DNA of 64,000 nt. Source: Actinomycetospora sp. NBRC 106375. Lineage in GTDB: Bacteria > Actinomycetota > Actinomycetes > Mycobacteriales > Pseudonocardiaceae. The DNA is taken from positions 62,001-126,000 of the forward strand of contig NZ_BSTS01000003.1 in NCBI RefSeq assembly GCF_030269665.1. Direction: 5' to 3'. The position numbers and the translations under genes are program-made. Positions within the stretch are counted from its first letter, which is position 1. Every line of letters begins with the position of its first letter. Below the pieces are notes generated by a model. It did no database searches and was not told the DNA's origin. It saw only the letters and a program-made list of their open reading frames with translations. Positions 9,069-18,147 of this stretch are shown here, piece after piece.

Positions 9069-10054
9069 TGGTGCTGGCCGTGATCGAGAGGGAGACCGAC
9101 GGGACGCCGAGCGCCGCGTCGGCGGAGGTGCTCGCGGCGGCGCGCGACCTCGCCCACCGGCTGGACCTCCCCGTCGCCGCCGTGGCCGTCGGCGAGGCCG
9201 GCGACCTCCCGGAGGACCTCGTCAAGCAGGGGGTCTCGCACCTGCACCTGCTCCGTCACGAGCTGCTCGCCGACGGCGGGCCGGCGTGCACGGGGGAGGC
9301 CCTCGCGCAGCTGGTCGCGGCGCGGCGGCCGGCGGCCGTGCTCGCCGCGAGCACCACGGAGAGCACGGAGGCGATGGCGTGGGCCGCCGCCGCGCTGGGC
9401 GTGCCGCTGGCGACGGCGTGCACGGAGATCCGGCCGAGGCCAGAGGGATGTGACGAGCTGTGGGAGGTCACCCGGGAACGTTCGGGCGGCATCCTGCTCG
9501 AGGACGCCGCGCTCGACGCCCCGGTGCGTCTCTGCACGCTGAGCGCCGGCGGACGCCCGACCGGCGAGACCGCCGCGGCCGCCGAGGTGACCGTCGACGT
9601 GTTCGTCCCCGAGCTCGACGCGGCGGTGCCGCGTGCCCGCCGGGTCGAGCGGGCCCCGCGGGCGGCCGGCATGACGCTGGCCACGGCTCCGGTGGTGGTC
9701 TCGGGCGGGCGGGGCGTGGGCAGCGCCGAGGGCTACGCCGTGCTCGAGGAGCTGGCCGGGCTCGTCGGCGGGGCGGTCGGCTGCTCGCGGGTCGCCACCA
9801 ACAACGGGTGGCGTCCGCACGCCGACCAGGTCGGGCTCACCGGCACCCGCGTGCACCCCGACCTCTACATCGCGTGCGGCATCAGCGGCGCCACGCAGCA
9901 CTGGGTCGGGTGCATGGGGGCGCGGTCGATCCTCGCGGTCAACACCGACCCGGAGGCGCCGATGATGCGGCGCGCGACGTGGTCGGTGGTCGGCGACGTG
10001 CACGAGGTCCTGCCCGCGGTGATCGCCGAGATCCGGCGGCGGTCCGGACGCTGA
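9068..10054 (+). CDS. etfA: Electron transfer flavoprotein alpha subunit
   Basis: ETF alpha binds the redox-active FAD and passes electrons to ETF:quinone oxidoreductase. The 328-residue protein has an N-terminal nucleotide-binding-like domain. Its C-terminal FAD domain carries [49 protein letters not shown] and [11 protein letters not shown], all family hallmarks. The ATG overlaps the etfB stop (TGATG). The usual RPVVDxGW is RVATNNGW here, a divergence that fits a specialised paralogue. It is the last gene of the island. Confidence 0.9.
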   Translation: MVLAVIERETDGTPSAASAEVLAAARDLAHRLDLPVAAVAVGEAGDLPEDLVKQGVSHLHLLRHELLADGGPACTGEALAQLVAARRPAAVLAASTTESTEAMAWAAAALGVPLATACTEIRPRPEGCDELWEVTRERSGGILLEDAALDAPVRLCTLSAGGRPTGETAAAAEVTVDVFVPELDAAVPRARRVERAPRAAGMTLATAPVVVSGGRGVGSAEGYAVLEELAGLVGGAVGCSRVATNNGWRPHADQVGLTGTRVHPDLYIACGISGATQHWVGCMGARSILAVNTDPEAPMMRRATWSVVGDVHEVLPAVIAEIRRRSGR

Positions 10055-10126
10055 CGGAATGCTGCCGGGCCGGCGACGGGCCCGCGACGGACCGCCGGGC
10101 ACCGCCGGGGCTGGCGTCCCGGCCCG

Positions 10127-10750
10127 GTGACCGGCCGCGTTACCGTGGACGTCGTGTCCGCGTATCCCCCTCCCCGCCCGCCCGGGCGTGGATTCCAGGG
10201 CTCCCCGCCGCCGCGGCGCGGGCGGGCCGTCCGCGTCGACCCCGTGCTCGTCGAGCTGGGCGCCGGGCTGGTGTGGCTCGCGGTGGGCACCCTCGGTCTC
10301 GGGGCCGACGGGGTGGGCACGCTGATCCTGGCGGTGGGCATCGCGATCGCGATCGGCATCGGGGTGGAGAACCGCCGGCGCGGGCCGCGCCCGTTCGACA
10401 CCTCGCGGTCGGCGGAGATGCTGCGCCTCGGCGGCGGCGTGATCGCGATCGTGATCATCGCGTCGATCGTGCTCGGCCTCATCAGCGCCTCGGCGTTCCT
10501 GCCGGGTCTCGCCCTCGTGCTCACCGGCGGGGCGTTCGTGCTGCTCAGCCGCTCGACGGGCCAGCAGCCGACCCGCTGGCTCGGCCTGGTCGTCGTGGCC
10601 GCCGGGGTGCTGTCCGCGCTGGTCACCACCGCCACGGCGGGCGGGTTCGTCTCGCAGGGTCTGCTCGGGCTGCTCGCCGGGGTGCTGATGCTGCTCTCGG
10701 CCGCCGACCGTGTCGGCCTCGTCGAGATGCTGCGGGACCGCGCGCGATGA
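10127..10750 (+). CDS. Hypothetical multi-spanning membrane protein
   Basis: This up to 207-residue protein has a Pro/Arg-rich N-terminal tail and about six hydrophobic segments. Examples are [76 protein letters not shown] and [12 protein letters not shown]. No catalytic motif is visible and I do not recognise the family. GTG at 10154 (protein beginning [10 protein letters not shown]) is an equally good start, because GTG 10127 has no clear ribosome site. Its stop overlaps the rlmN start (ATGA), so the two are probably translated together. Confidence 0.7.
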   Translation: MTGRVTVDVVSAYPPPRPPGRGFQGSPPPRRGRAVRVDPVLVELGAGLVWLAVGTLGLGADGVGTLILAVGIAIAIGIGVENRRRGPRPFDTSRSAEMLRLGGGVIAIVIIASIVLGLISASAFLPGLALVLTGGAFVLLSRSTGQQPTRWLGLVVVAAGVLSALVTTATAGGFVSQGLLGLLAGVLMLLSAADRVGLVEMLRDRAR

Positions 10751-11892
10751 GCGAGCCCGCCCTCGATCCCGCCGACGCCGCCGGACCCGTCCTCTCCCTC
10801 TCCCCGAAGGGCAGCAGGCGCACGAAGCCCGCGCGCCACCTCGCCGACCTCGACCCCGCGGCGCGCCGCGAGGCCGTCACCGAGCTGGGGCTGCCCGGCT
10901 TCCGGGCCGACCAGCTCTCGCGGCACTACTTCACGCGGCTGGAGAGCGACCCGGCGGCGATGACCGACCTCCCCGAGGCCGCCCGCGAGGCGCTGGCGCC
11001 CGCGCTGCTGCCCGAGCTGCTCACGCCGACCTCGGTGCTCGACTGCGACGGCGGCGCCACCCGCAAGACGCTGTGGCGCGCGAACGACGGCGCCCTCGTC
11101 GAGAGCGTCCTCATGGGCTACCCCGACCGCGCCACCGTCTGCATCTCCAGCCAGGCGGGGTGCGGCATGGCGTGCCCGTTCTGCGCGACGGGGCAGAACG
11201 GGCTCGAGCGCAACCTGTCGACTGCCGAGATCGTCGAGCAGGTCCGGGTCGCGGCCGCCGCGGTGCGCGACGGCGAGCTCGGTGCCGACCTGTCCCGGCT
11301 GTCCAACGTCGTGTTCATGGGCATGGGCGAGCCGCTGGCCAACTACCGGCGCGTCGTCGACGCCGTGCACCGGCTCTGCGACGCGCCGCCGGCGGGGCTC
11401 GGGCTCTCCCAGCGCTCGGTGACGGTGTCGACGGTCGGCCTCGTGCCGGCGATCCACCGGCTCGCCGACGAGGGCCTGCAGGTGACGCTCGCGGTCTCCC
11501 TGCACACCCCCGACGACGAGCTGCGCGACAGCCTGGTGCCCGTGAACGAGCGCTGGCCGGTCGCCGACGTGTTCGCCGCGGCGCGGCGCTACGCCGACGT
11601 CACCGGGCGCCGCGTCTCCATCGAGTACGCCCTGATCCGCGACGTCAACGACCAGCCGTGGCGTGCCGACCTGCTCGCGAAGCTGGCGTCGAAGCACCTC
11701 GGGCGGCTGGTGCACGTCAACCTCATCCCGCTGAACCCGACCCCGGGCAGGAAGTGGGACGCGAGCCCCGCGCCGGTGCAGGCCGAGTTCGTGGCGCGGG
11801 TACGCGACGGCGGTGTCGCGTGCACCGTCCGCGACACCCGGGGCCGCGAGATCGCGGCCGCCTGCGGGCAGCTCGCGGCCACCGCCCGCTAG
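10747..11892 (+). CDS. rlmN: 23S rRNA (adenine2503-C2)/tRNA methyltransferase RlmN, radical SAM
   Basis: RlmN methylates C2 of A2503 in 23S rRNA and of A37 in some tRNAs. The 381-residue protein has the radical-SAM cluster motif CGMACPFC in [17 protein letters not shown]. It also has [13 protein letters not shown], the [13 protein letters not shown] segment, [16 protein letters not shown] and HVNLIPLNP. The C-terminal Cys that is transiently methylated lies in the segment [11 protein letters not shown]. The ATG at 10747 overlaps the preceding stop. Location near cdsA and frr fits actinobacterial order, although the demethylation island separates them here. Confidence 0.95.
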   Translation: MSEPALDPADAAGPVLSLSPKGSRRTKPARHLADLDPAARREAVTELGLPGFRADQLSRHYFTRLESDPAAMTDLPEAAREALAPALLPELLTPTSVLDCDGGATRKTLWRANDGALVESVLMGYPDRATVCISSQAGCGMACPFCATGQNGLERNLSTAEIVEQVRVAAAAVRDGELGADLSRLSNVVFMGMGEPLANYRRVVDAVHRLCDAPPAGLGLSQRSVTVSTVGLVPAIHRLADEGLQVTLAVSLHTPDDELRDSLVPVNERWPVADVFAAARRYADVTGRRVSIEYALIRDVNDQPWRADLLAKLASKHLGRLVHVNLIPLNPTPGRKWDASPAPVQAEFVARVRDGGVACTVRDTRGREIAAACGQLAATAR

Positions 11893-11896
11893 CGCG

Positions 11897-13150
11897 ATGA
11901 CCGAGGTCCGCCGGCTCGTCCCGCACGTGGCCGAGGGCGTCGCCGACGCCGACACCGTCACCTGGGCCCGCGCGATGGCCGCGGCCTTCCTGCGGCCCCG
12001 CATGGATCCCGCCGACCTGGCCCGCGCCGCCGCCGACTACGCCGGCCAGCGGCTGCGCGGGGTCTACGAGACCGGCGACCCCGCGCCGGTCGCGACGCTG
12101 CGGTCGTGGGACTCGCTGATGACGGTGCCCGGCGGGGAGGTGGCGGTCGACGCGATCACCTCGATCGGGGTGCGCAGCACCCACCGACGTCGCGGCCTGC
12201 TGCGCGCCGTGCTCGTCGACGACCTCGCCGAGGCCGCCCGCGCCGGCACGCCGATGGCGGCGCTGACCTCCACCCAGGGCTCGCTCTACGAGCGGTTCGG
12301 GTTCGGTCTCGCGTTCTCGACGCGGTCGCTGCGGCTCGACACGCGCGCCGCGGACTTCCGCGATCCCGGGCCCACCGGACGGCTGCGCACCCTCGACGTC
12401 GCGACGCTCCCGTCCGCGGCCGCGCCCGTCCACGACCGCGCCCGCCGCCGGCACCCGGGCTCGATGGGCCGGTCGACGCGGTCGTGGACCACGCTGATGA
12501 CCGGGGAGAACCTCTTCTCCGGCATGCGGCCCGACCGCGAGCGCCATGCGGTGCTGTGGTCCGACGCCACCGGCCGGCCGGGCGGCTACGTCGTCTACCG
12601 CGTGGCGCAGGACTGGCTGGGCGACAGCGCCGAGATCGCCGTGCTCGACCTGCAGGCCACGACGCCCGAGTCCTATCGCGAGCTGTGGCGCCACCTCGCC
12701 TCGCTCGACCTCGTCGGAGCCGTGAGCTGGTCCGACGCGTCGGTGGACGAGCCGCTGCCCTGGCTGCTCACCGACCTGCGCCCGGTCACCGCGGGCACGT
12801 CCCGCGAGATGCTCTGGCTGCGCGTGCTCGACGTGCCGGCCGCCCTGACCGCGCGGCGCTACCCGGTGACCGACCGGGTCGTCCTGGGGGTGCAGGACCC
12901 CGCGGGCCACGCCGCGGGCACGTGGCTGCTCGACACGAGCGACCCCACCGCCCCCGAGGTGGCGACCACGACCCGCGACGCCGACGTCGCCCTCGACGCC
13001 GCGACCCTCGGCTCGCTCTACCTCGGCGGGATCGATCCCCGGGTGCTGGCCCGCTGCGGGCGCCTCGAGGAGCTCACCCCGGGCGCGGCGGGCCGGCTGG
13101 CCCGGCTGTTCGCCCCGCCGTCGGTGCCGTGGAACGGCACGCGGTTCTGA
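11897..13150 (+). CDS. Eis-like GNAT N-acetyltransferase
   Basis: The 417-residue protein matches the Eis (enhanced intracellular survival) family: an N-terminal GNAT domain, a central second GNAT-like domain and a C-terminal SCP2-like domain. The acetyl-CoA loop is SIGVRSTHRRRGLLRAVL. GSLYERFGFGLA contains the Tyr used as general acid in Eis. The protein ends in ...NGTRF, keeping a C-terminal Phe whose carboxylate is the general base in characterised Eis enzymes. Family members acetylate aminoglycosides, polyamines or protein lysines; the true substrate here is unknown. It starts four bases after the rlmN stop. Confidence 0.85.
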   Translation: MTEVRRLVPHVAEGVADADTVTWARAMAAAFLRPRMDPADLARAAADYAGQRLRGVYETGDPAPVATLRSWDSLMTVPGGEVAVDAITSIGVRSTHRRRGLLRAVLVDDLAEAARAGTPMAALTSTQGSLYERFGFGLAFSTRSLRLDTRAADFRDPGPTGRLRTLDVATLPSAAAPVHDRARRRHPGSMGRSTRSWTTLMTGENLFSGMRPDRERHAVLWSDATGRPGGYVVYRVAQDWLGDSAEIAVLDLQATTPESYRELWRHLASLDLVGAVSWSDASVDEPLPWLLTDLRPVTAGTSREMLWLRVLDVPAALTARRYPVTDRVVLGVQDPAGHAAGTWLLDTSDPTAPEVATTTRDADVALDAATLGSLYLGGIDPRVLARCGRLEELTPGAAGRLARLFAPPSVPWNGTRF

Positions 13151-13223
13151 GTGGTCGGTCGCGGCGGCCGGGCTGGCTACGATCCCCTTCCGACAGCGAT
13201 GACGAGGACACCGAGGGGGGCGC

Positions 13224-14831
13224 GTGGCGGAGGAACGCTTCGGGCCCTACCGCATCGAGGGCCTGATCGGCGCGGGCGCCATGGGCGAGGTGCACCGGGC
13301 CACCGACGTGCGCAAGGACCGTGCGGTCGCGCTCAAGCGGCTCTCGTCGGCGCACAGCGGTGACGAGGGCTTCGCGACCCGGTTCCGGCGCGAGGCGGAG
13401 ATGACCGCGCGGCTCAGCGAGCCGCACGTCATCCCGATCCACGACTACGGCGAGATCGACGGCCGGCTGTTCCTGGACATGCGGCTGGTGGAGGGCATCG
13501 ACCTCGGGACCGCCCTCGGCAGCCAGGGCCCGATGGACCCGCTGCGGGCGGTCGCGATCGTCGAACAGGTCGCGGCCGCGCTCGACGCCGCCCATCGAGC
13601 CCAGCTGATCCACCGGGACGTCAAGCCGTCGAACATCCTGCTCGCGGATCCGGAGGTGCCCGGGACCGCTGCGCCCGCGTTCGCGTACCTCATCGACTTC
13701 GGGATCGCCTCGAGCCTGCGCGACTCCCGGCTCACGTCCCAGAGCACGCTGATCGGCACCGCCGGCTACATGGCCCCCGAGCGCTTCAAGCCCGGCCCGG
13801 GCGGCGACCACAGGGTCGACGTCTACGCCCTGGGTTGCGTGCTGCACGAGGCCGTCACCGGCGCCGCCCCGTTCCGCGGGACCATCGAGCAGCTGATGCA
13901 CGCCCACCTCCACGCGGCGCCGCCGCGCCCGGGCGCGCTGCGCCACGACCTCCCGCACCAGCTCGACGACGTGGTGGCCACCGCCTTGGAGAAGGAGCCC
14001 GAGAACCGCTACCAGCGGGCCGGGGAGCTCGCCGCGGCCGCGCGGGCGGCGGTCTCGCGCGTCACGCCGCCGGGCGCGGACGGCGCGGACGCGGGGCGGA
14101 CCGGGGTGCTGCCGTCCGCGGCGCCCGGACCGACCGGGCAGTACGCACCGCCGGGACCGCCCCGGCCGACCGGGTCCCGGTCCAACGCGCTGTGGGGGCC
14201 CGTGTCGCCGCCCCCCACGCGGGCGCACGACGCCGGCGAGGCCGCCACGTCGACGACCCCGACCCACCCGGGTGCCACCAGCCCCGGGGCGACGAGCCCC
14301 GGGGTGACCACCCCGCCGGGGTCGGGCACCTTGCCCGGGTCGACCGACGACCTGAAGCGCCCTCCGTCGCCGACCCTCGGCGACGCCCCGACCTCGCCGC
14401 GCCGGCGCCGGGGGCTGGTGATCGGCGCCGTGGTGATCGTCCTGGTCGCCCTGCTCGCGGCCGGGGGCACGTACTGGTGGCGCACGCAGAACGCGGGCCC
14501 CGCACCGGTGGCCCTGCCCGCGGGTCTCGTCGGCGGGTGGGCCGGCGAGCAGACCGAGCCCGGCACAGGGCGCACCTTCCCGATCCGCATCGACCTGCAG
14601 GCCGGGGACGTCGGCGCGAAGGTCGGGCAGATGGCGTTCTCCGTCTACGACTGCCGCTTCGACCTCTACCTCACCGCCGTCGCGGAGACCACCGACCTCG
14701 ACGCGCGGCCGGTGTCCGGGCCGTGCACCGAGGGCCTGGTGCGCATCAACCCGGAGGGGACGGACCGCTTCTCCTACGAGACGTCGGCGGCCGGCACCGT
14801 CGTCGCGCGGGGCACGATGAACCGGGCCTGA
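13224..14831 (+). CDS. Membrane-anchored serine/threonine protein kinase
   Basis: This is a 535-residue PknB-family kinase. The N-terminal kinase domain (residues ~1-275) has the glycine loop LIGAGAMGEVHRA, the ATP Lys in VALKRL, HRDVKPSN with catalytic Asp132, DFGIA and the GYMAPE segment. A Pro/Thr-rich juxtamembrane region with repeated GATSPG follows, then one membrane helix around LVIGAVVIVLVALLAAGG. The remaining ~120 residues would be extracellular and contain two Cys; there are no PASTA repeats. The GTG at 13224 follows GAGGGGGGCGC. It ends 18 bases before the converging LigD-like gene. The signal it senses is unknown. Confidence 0.92.
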   Translation: MAEERFGPYRIEGLIGAGAMGEVHRATDVRKDRAVALKRLSSAHSGDEGFATRFRREAEMTARLSEPHVIPIHDYGEIDGRLFLDMRLVEGIDLGTALGSQGPMDPLRAVAIVEQVAAALDAAHRAQLIHRDVKPSNILLADPEVPGTAAPAFAYLIDFGIASSLRDSRLTSQSTLIGTAGYMAPERFKPGPGGDHRVDVYALGCVLHEAVTGAAPFRGTIEQLMHAHLHAAPPRPGALRHDLPHQLDDVVATALEKEPENRYQRAGELAAAARAAVSRVTPPGADGADAGRTGVLPSAAPGPTGQYAPPGPPRPTGSRSNALWGPVSPPPTRAHDAGEAATSTTPTHPGATSPGATSPGVTTPPGSGTLPGSTDDLKRPPSPTLGDAPTSPRRRRGLVIGAVVIVLVALLAAGGTYWWRTQNAGPAPVALPAGLVGGWAGEQTEPGTGRTFPIRIDLQAGDVGAKVGQMAFSVYDCRFDLYLTAVAETTDLDARPVSGPCTEGLVRINPEGTDRFSYETSAAGTVVARGTMNRA

Positions 14832-14849
14832 GGGCCCCGGCCCCGGGGG

Positions 14850-15794
14850 TCAGACCTCCGGCGGCTCGTCGGGCACGCCGTCGTCGCGGTCGGCCCACTC
14901 GAGCAGCGGGCGCAGGTCGAAGACCTCGTCGTCGATGGCGGCGTGCAGGTCGCCGAGCTCGGCGTAGCGGGCGGGCATCGTCGCGAGGGTGAAGTCGCCG
15001 GGCTCGGCGTCGTCGATCTCGTCCCAGCGCAGCGGCGCGGAGACCCGCCCCTCCGGGGTGCCGCGCACCGAGTAGGCCGAGGCGATCGTGTGGTCGCGGG
15101 TGTTCTGGTTCCAGTCGAGGAAGACGGTGCCGGGCTCGCGGTCCTTGCGCCACCAGGCGGTGGTGACGAGGTCGGGCGCGCGCCGCTCGACCTCGCGGGC
15201 GAACGCCAGCGCCGCGCGCCGCACCTCGGTGAAGGAGTGCTCGGGGCGGATGCGGACGTAGACGTGCAGGCCCTTGCCCCCCGAGGTCTTCGGGAAGCCG
15301 ACGGCGCCCAGCTCGTCGAGCACCTCGTGGGCCACGGCCGCCACCCGCCGGATCGTGCCGAACTCGACCCCGGGCATCGGGTCGAAGTCGATCCGCCACT
15401 CGTCGGGGGTCTCGACGTCGGCGGCGCGGGTGTTCCACGGGTGGAACTCCACGGTCGACATCTGCACCGCCCACACGACGTCGGCGGGGCTGGTGACGCA
15501 CAGCTCGTCGGCGGTGCGGTTGAAGCGCGGGAAGGTCACCCGGACGGTGCGGACCCAGTCCGGCGCGCCCTTGGGCAGCCGCTTCTGGTGGACCTTGTCG
15601 CCGTCGACCCCGGTGGGGAAGCGGTGCATCATGCAGGGCCGCTCGTAGAGCGCGCGGACGATGCCGTCGGCGACCGCCAGGTAGTAGTGGGCGAGATCGA
15701 GTTTCGTTTCTCCCCGGGCCGAGAAGTACACCCTGTCGGGATTCGTGAGCCGCACGGTCCGCCCGTCGACCTCGATCTCCGCGGCCTCGCTCAC
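14850..15794 (-). CDS. LigD-type DNA polymerase/primase domain protein
   Basis: The 314-residue protein matches the stand-alone polymerase domain of bacterial NHEJ protein LigD (archaeo-eukaryotic primase fold). Visible segments are VRLTNPDRVYF, MMHRFPTGVDG, the VEFHPWNTR segment, the catalytic metal motif IDFDPMPG (Asp-x-Asp), KTSGGKGLHVYVRI and VFLDWNQNTRDHTIASAYS. It would extend or fill DNA or RNA ends during break repair. No ligase, nuclease or Ku gene is in the window. The GTG start at 15794 lies 35 bases from the divergent reductase gene, so their promoters must overlap. Confidence 0.9.
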   Translation of the reverse strand: MSEAAEIEVDGRTVRLTNPDRVYFSARGETKLDLAHYYLAVADGIVRALYERPCMMHRFPTGVDGDKVHQKRLPKGAPDWVRTVRVTFPRFNRTADELCVTSPADVVWAVQMSTVEFHPWNTRAADVETPDEWRIDFDPMPGVEFGTIRRVAAVAHEVLDELGAVGFPKTSGGKGLHVYVRIRPEHSFTEVRRAALAFAREVERRAPDLVTTAWWRKDREPGTVFLDWNQNTRDHTIASAYSVRGTPEGRVSAPLRWDEIDDAEPGDFTLATMPARYAELGDLHAAIDDEVFDLRPLLEWADRDDGVPDEPPEV

Positions 15795-15829
15795 GGCGGC
15801 ACGATACTCCCGGGAGGGACTCCGGACTC

Positions 15830-17212
15830 ATGACCAAGCGCATCGTCGTCGTCGGTGGCGACGCCACCGGCATGTCCGCCGCGTCGACCGCCCTGCGCCA
15901 CGCGCCGGACGGCGACCTCGAGGTCGTCGTCCTCGAGCGCGGGCACTACACGTCCTACTCCGCCTGCGGCATCCCGTACTGGATCGCGGGGGACGTCGGG
16001 GACCGCGACGAGCTCATCGCCCGGTCGCCCGAGCAGCACCGCGAGGCCGGGATCGACGTGCGGATGCGCACCGAGGCCACCGCGATCGACGTCGAGGAGC
16101 GGACCGTGAGCGTGCGCGGGGTCGACGACGGCGACAGCTACGAGCTCGGCTACGACGAGCTGGTCATCGCCACCGGCGCCGTCCCGACCGTGCCGCCGCT
16201 CGAGGGCGCCGACGCCGAGGGGATCTTCGGCGTGCAGTCGCTGGAGCAGGGCGAGGAGATCGTCAAGGACCTGGGGGCCGGGGATCGTCGCCGCGCCGTC
16301 GTGGTCGGCGCGGGGTACATCGGCGTCGAGATGGCCGAGGCCATGGTCTCGCGCGGGCTCGAGACCACGATCCTCGACATGGCGCCCGAGCCGTTCACCC
16401 AGGTCGACCCGGACATGGGCGCGCTGATCCGCGAGGCGATGGAGGGCATGGGCATCACGGTGCGCACCGGGACGTCGGTGGACGGGTTCGACGTCGGCGA
16501 GGACGGGCGCGTCCGGGCCGTGCGCGCGGGCGACACGGTCCTGCCCGCCGACATCGTGATCATGGGGCTGGGCGTGAAGCCCAACGTGGCGCTCGCGGCC
16601 GAGGCGGGCCTGACGATCGGGGAGTCGGGCGGCATCGCCACCGACGTGCGCATGCAGGCCGCCCCGGGCGTCTGGGCGGGCGGCGACTGCGCCGAGGTCC
16701 GGCACCGCCTGTCCGGCAAGGGCGTGCACATCGCGCTCGGCACCCACGCCAACAAGCACGGCCGGATCATCGGCACCAACATCGCCGGCGGCTACGGCGC
16801 GTTCCCCGGGGTCATCGGCACGGCGATCAGCAAGGTGTGCTCGCTGGAGATCGCCCGCACCGGGCTGGGGGAGCGCGAGGCGTCCGCGGCCGGCTTCGGC
16901 TACGTGACCGCCTCGGTGGAGTCGACCACGACCGCCGGCTACTGGCCGGGCGCGGAGCTGATGACGGTGAAGCTGCTCGCCGAGCAGCGCACCGGGCGCC
17001 TGCTGGGCGCGCAGATCGTCGGGCGTGCGGGCTCGGCCAAGCGCATCGACGTCTTCGCCACGGCGATCTGGAACGCCATGACCGTCGAGCAGATGACGTT
17101 CATGGACCTCTCCTACGCCCCGCCGTTCTCGCCGGTCTGGGACGCCGTCCTCGTCGCCGCCCGCAAGGCCGCCAAGGAGGTCCAGGCGGCCGTCCCCGCC
17201 TCCCCCGTCTGA
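15830..17212 (+). CDS. CoA-disulfide reductase-like pyridine nucleotide-disulfide oxidoreductase
   Basis: The 460-residue flavoprotein has an FAD motif (VVVGGDATGMSAA), an NAD(P)H motif (AVVVGAGYIGVEMAEAM) and a C-terminal dimerisation domain. The single redox Cys46 in YSACGIPYW is the hallmark of CoA-disulfide reductases, NADH oxidases and related persulfide reductases, in contrast to the paired Cys of thiol-disulfide reductases such as mycothione reductase. C-terminal Tyr residues in SYAPPFSPVWD also fit the CoADR group. Substrate choice among CoA disulfide, persulfide or oxygen cannot be decided. ATG 15830 follows GGGAGGGACTC. Confidence 0.85.
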   Translation: MTKRIVVVGGDATGMSAASTALRHAPDGDLEVVVLERGHYTSYSACGIPYWIAGDVGDRDELIARSPEQHREAGIDVRMRTEATAIDVEERTVSVRGVDDGDSYELGYDELVIATGAVPTVPPLEGADAEGIFGVQSLEQGEEIVKDLGAGDRRRAVVVGAGYIGVEMAEAMVSRGLETTILDMAPEPFTQVDPDMGALIREAMEGMGITVRTGTSVDGFDVGEDGRVRAVRAGDTVLPADIVIMGLGVKPNVALAAEAGLTIGESGGIATDVRMQAAPGVWAGGDCAEVRHRLSGKGVHIALGTHANKHGRIIGTNIAGGYGAFPGVIGTAISKVCSLEIARTGLGEREASAAGFGYVTASVESTTTAGYWPGAELMTVKLLAEQRTGRLLGAQIVGRAGSAKRIDVFATAIWNAMTVEQMTFMDLSYAPPFSPVWDAVLVAARKAAKEVQAAVPASPV

Positions 17213-17215
17213 CGT

Positions 17216-17259
17216 ATGTGAGCGAATTTCGGAGCTATAGCTCCGAAATTCGCTCACAT
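17216..17259. terminator. 44-bp perfect palindrome between convergent genes
   Basis: Bases 17216-17259 are a perfect palindrome (22 bases each side, centre TA|TA), with outer ends TGTGAGCG and CGCTCACA and A/T-containing arms, unlike the surrounding GC-rich DNA. It lies three bases after the reductase stop and just before the end of the converging hydrolase gene, so it can act as a two-way terminator. Its TGAGC...GCTCA ends match those of the stem-loops at 20790 and 49015. Confidence 0.75.
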
Positions 17260-17264
17260 GGCGG

Positions 17265-18068
17265 TCAGCCCACACGGGCCTCGGAGAGGAGGCCGGCGAG
17301 CTCGGCCGCGAAGACCGTCGGGCGGTCCAGGTACGGCACGTGTGCGCCCGACGTCTCGCGAAGGGGCAGACCGAGCCGATCGGCGAGCCACGCGGTGCCC
17401 GTGTGGAGGTACATCCCGCGGTTGTCCCGGCCCGCAGCGACGATCAACGGGACACCGGCGTCGCCGAGGCTCTCCGGCTCCGGGACGTACTCTGCGACCA
17501 GCGGCATCTCGGCGCGGAAGAAGACCTCCCCGTTGGCGAGCAGGCGGGCGGCCAGCTGCGGGTCGGCGTCGTCGAACACGTCGTCGTGCCAGACCGCCCG
17601 GAGGAACCGCTCCATGGCCACGGGCGGGCCGCCACCGGCCATCCCCTCGCCGATCAGTGCCTCCAGCTGGGCGCCGACCTCGGCGGCGTCCGGCACGACC
17701 GACAGCAACGGGGGCTCGTGCAGTACCGCGTGCTCGACCACCATCGGATGCCGTTCGACCAACTCCGCGGTGATGATCGCGCCGAGACTGTTCCCGACGA
17801 CCGTCGCAGGCGCGAGGTCGAGCACCCGCAGCAGGGCCGCGGCGTCGTCCGCCTGTTCGGCCAGCGAGGTGCCGGCGCCAGGGGGTGCCGGGCTGCGGGA
17901 GTTCCCGCGCCGGTCGTACGTCACGACGGTGTACCGGTCAGCGAGTCGCGTGGCGGTTGCCGTCCAGTAGCCGGCGTCGCCGCCCGCCCCGGAGGTGAAC
18001 AGCAGCGGGGGGCCGCTGCCCAGGATCTCGTGGTGGATGTCCGTCCCGTTCGCGGTGATCACGGGCAT
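17265..18068 (-). CDS. Alpha/beta hydrolase
   Basis: This 267-residue alpha/beta hydrolase-fold protein has an oxyanion-type segment (ILGSGPPLLFTSGAGGDAGYW), the nucleophile elbow VVGNSLGAI (Ser in G-N-S-L-G), VVTYDRRGNSRS upstream and a C-terminal GAHVPYL with the likely catalytic His. The acid is probably the Asp in AAGRDNRG. ATG at 18068 is preferred over an upstream start at 18122 because GGGAGCAGC precedes it and MPVITANGTDIHHE is the usual beginning. It lies 79 bases downstream of the LuxR-family gene on the same strand and may be its target. The substrate is unknown. Confidence 0.8.
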   Translation of the reverse strand: MPVITANGTDIHHEILGSGPPLLFTSGAGGDAGYWTATATRLADRYTVVTYDRRGNSRSPAPPGAGTSLAEQADDAAALLRVLDLAPATVVGNSLGAIITAELVERHPMVVEHAVLHEPPLLSVVPDAAEVGAQLEALIGEGMAGGGPPVAMERFLRAVWHDDVFDDADPQLAARLLANGEVFFRAEMPLVAEYVPEPESLGDAGVPLIVAAGRDNRGMYLHTGTAWLADRLGLPLRETSGAHVPYLDRPTVFAAELAGLLSEARVG

Positions 18069-18147
18069 GGTGCTGCTCCCTGCTCGAGGAATTGTGGATG
18101 CAGGGGACGCTAGGAACACCATGACGTGCGCAGATGGGCGAAACTGC

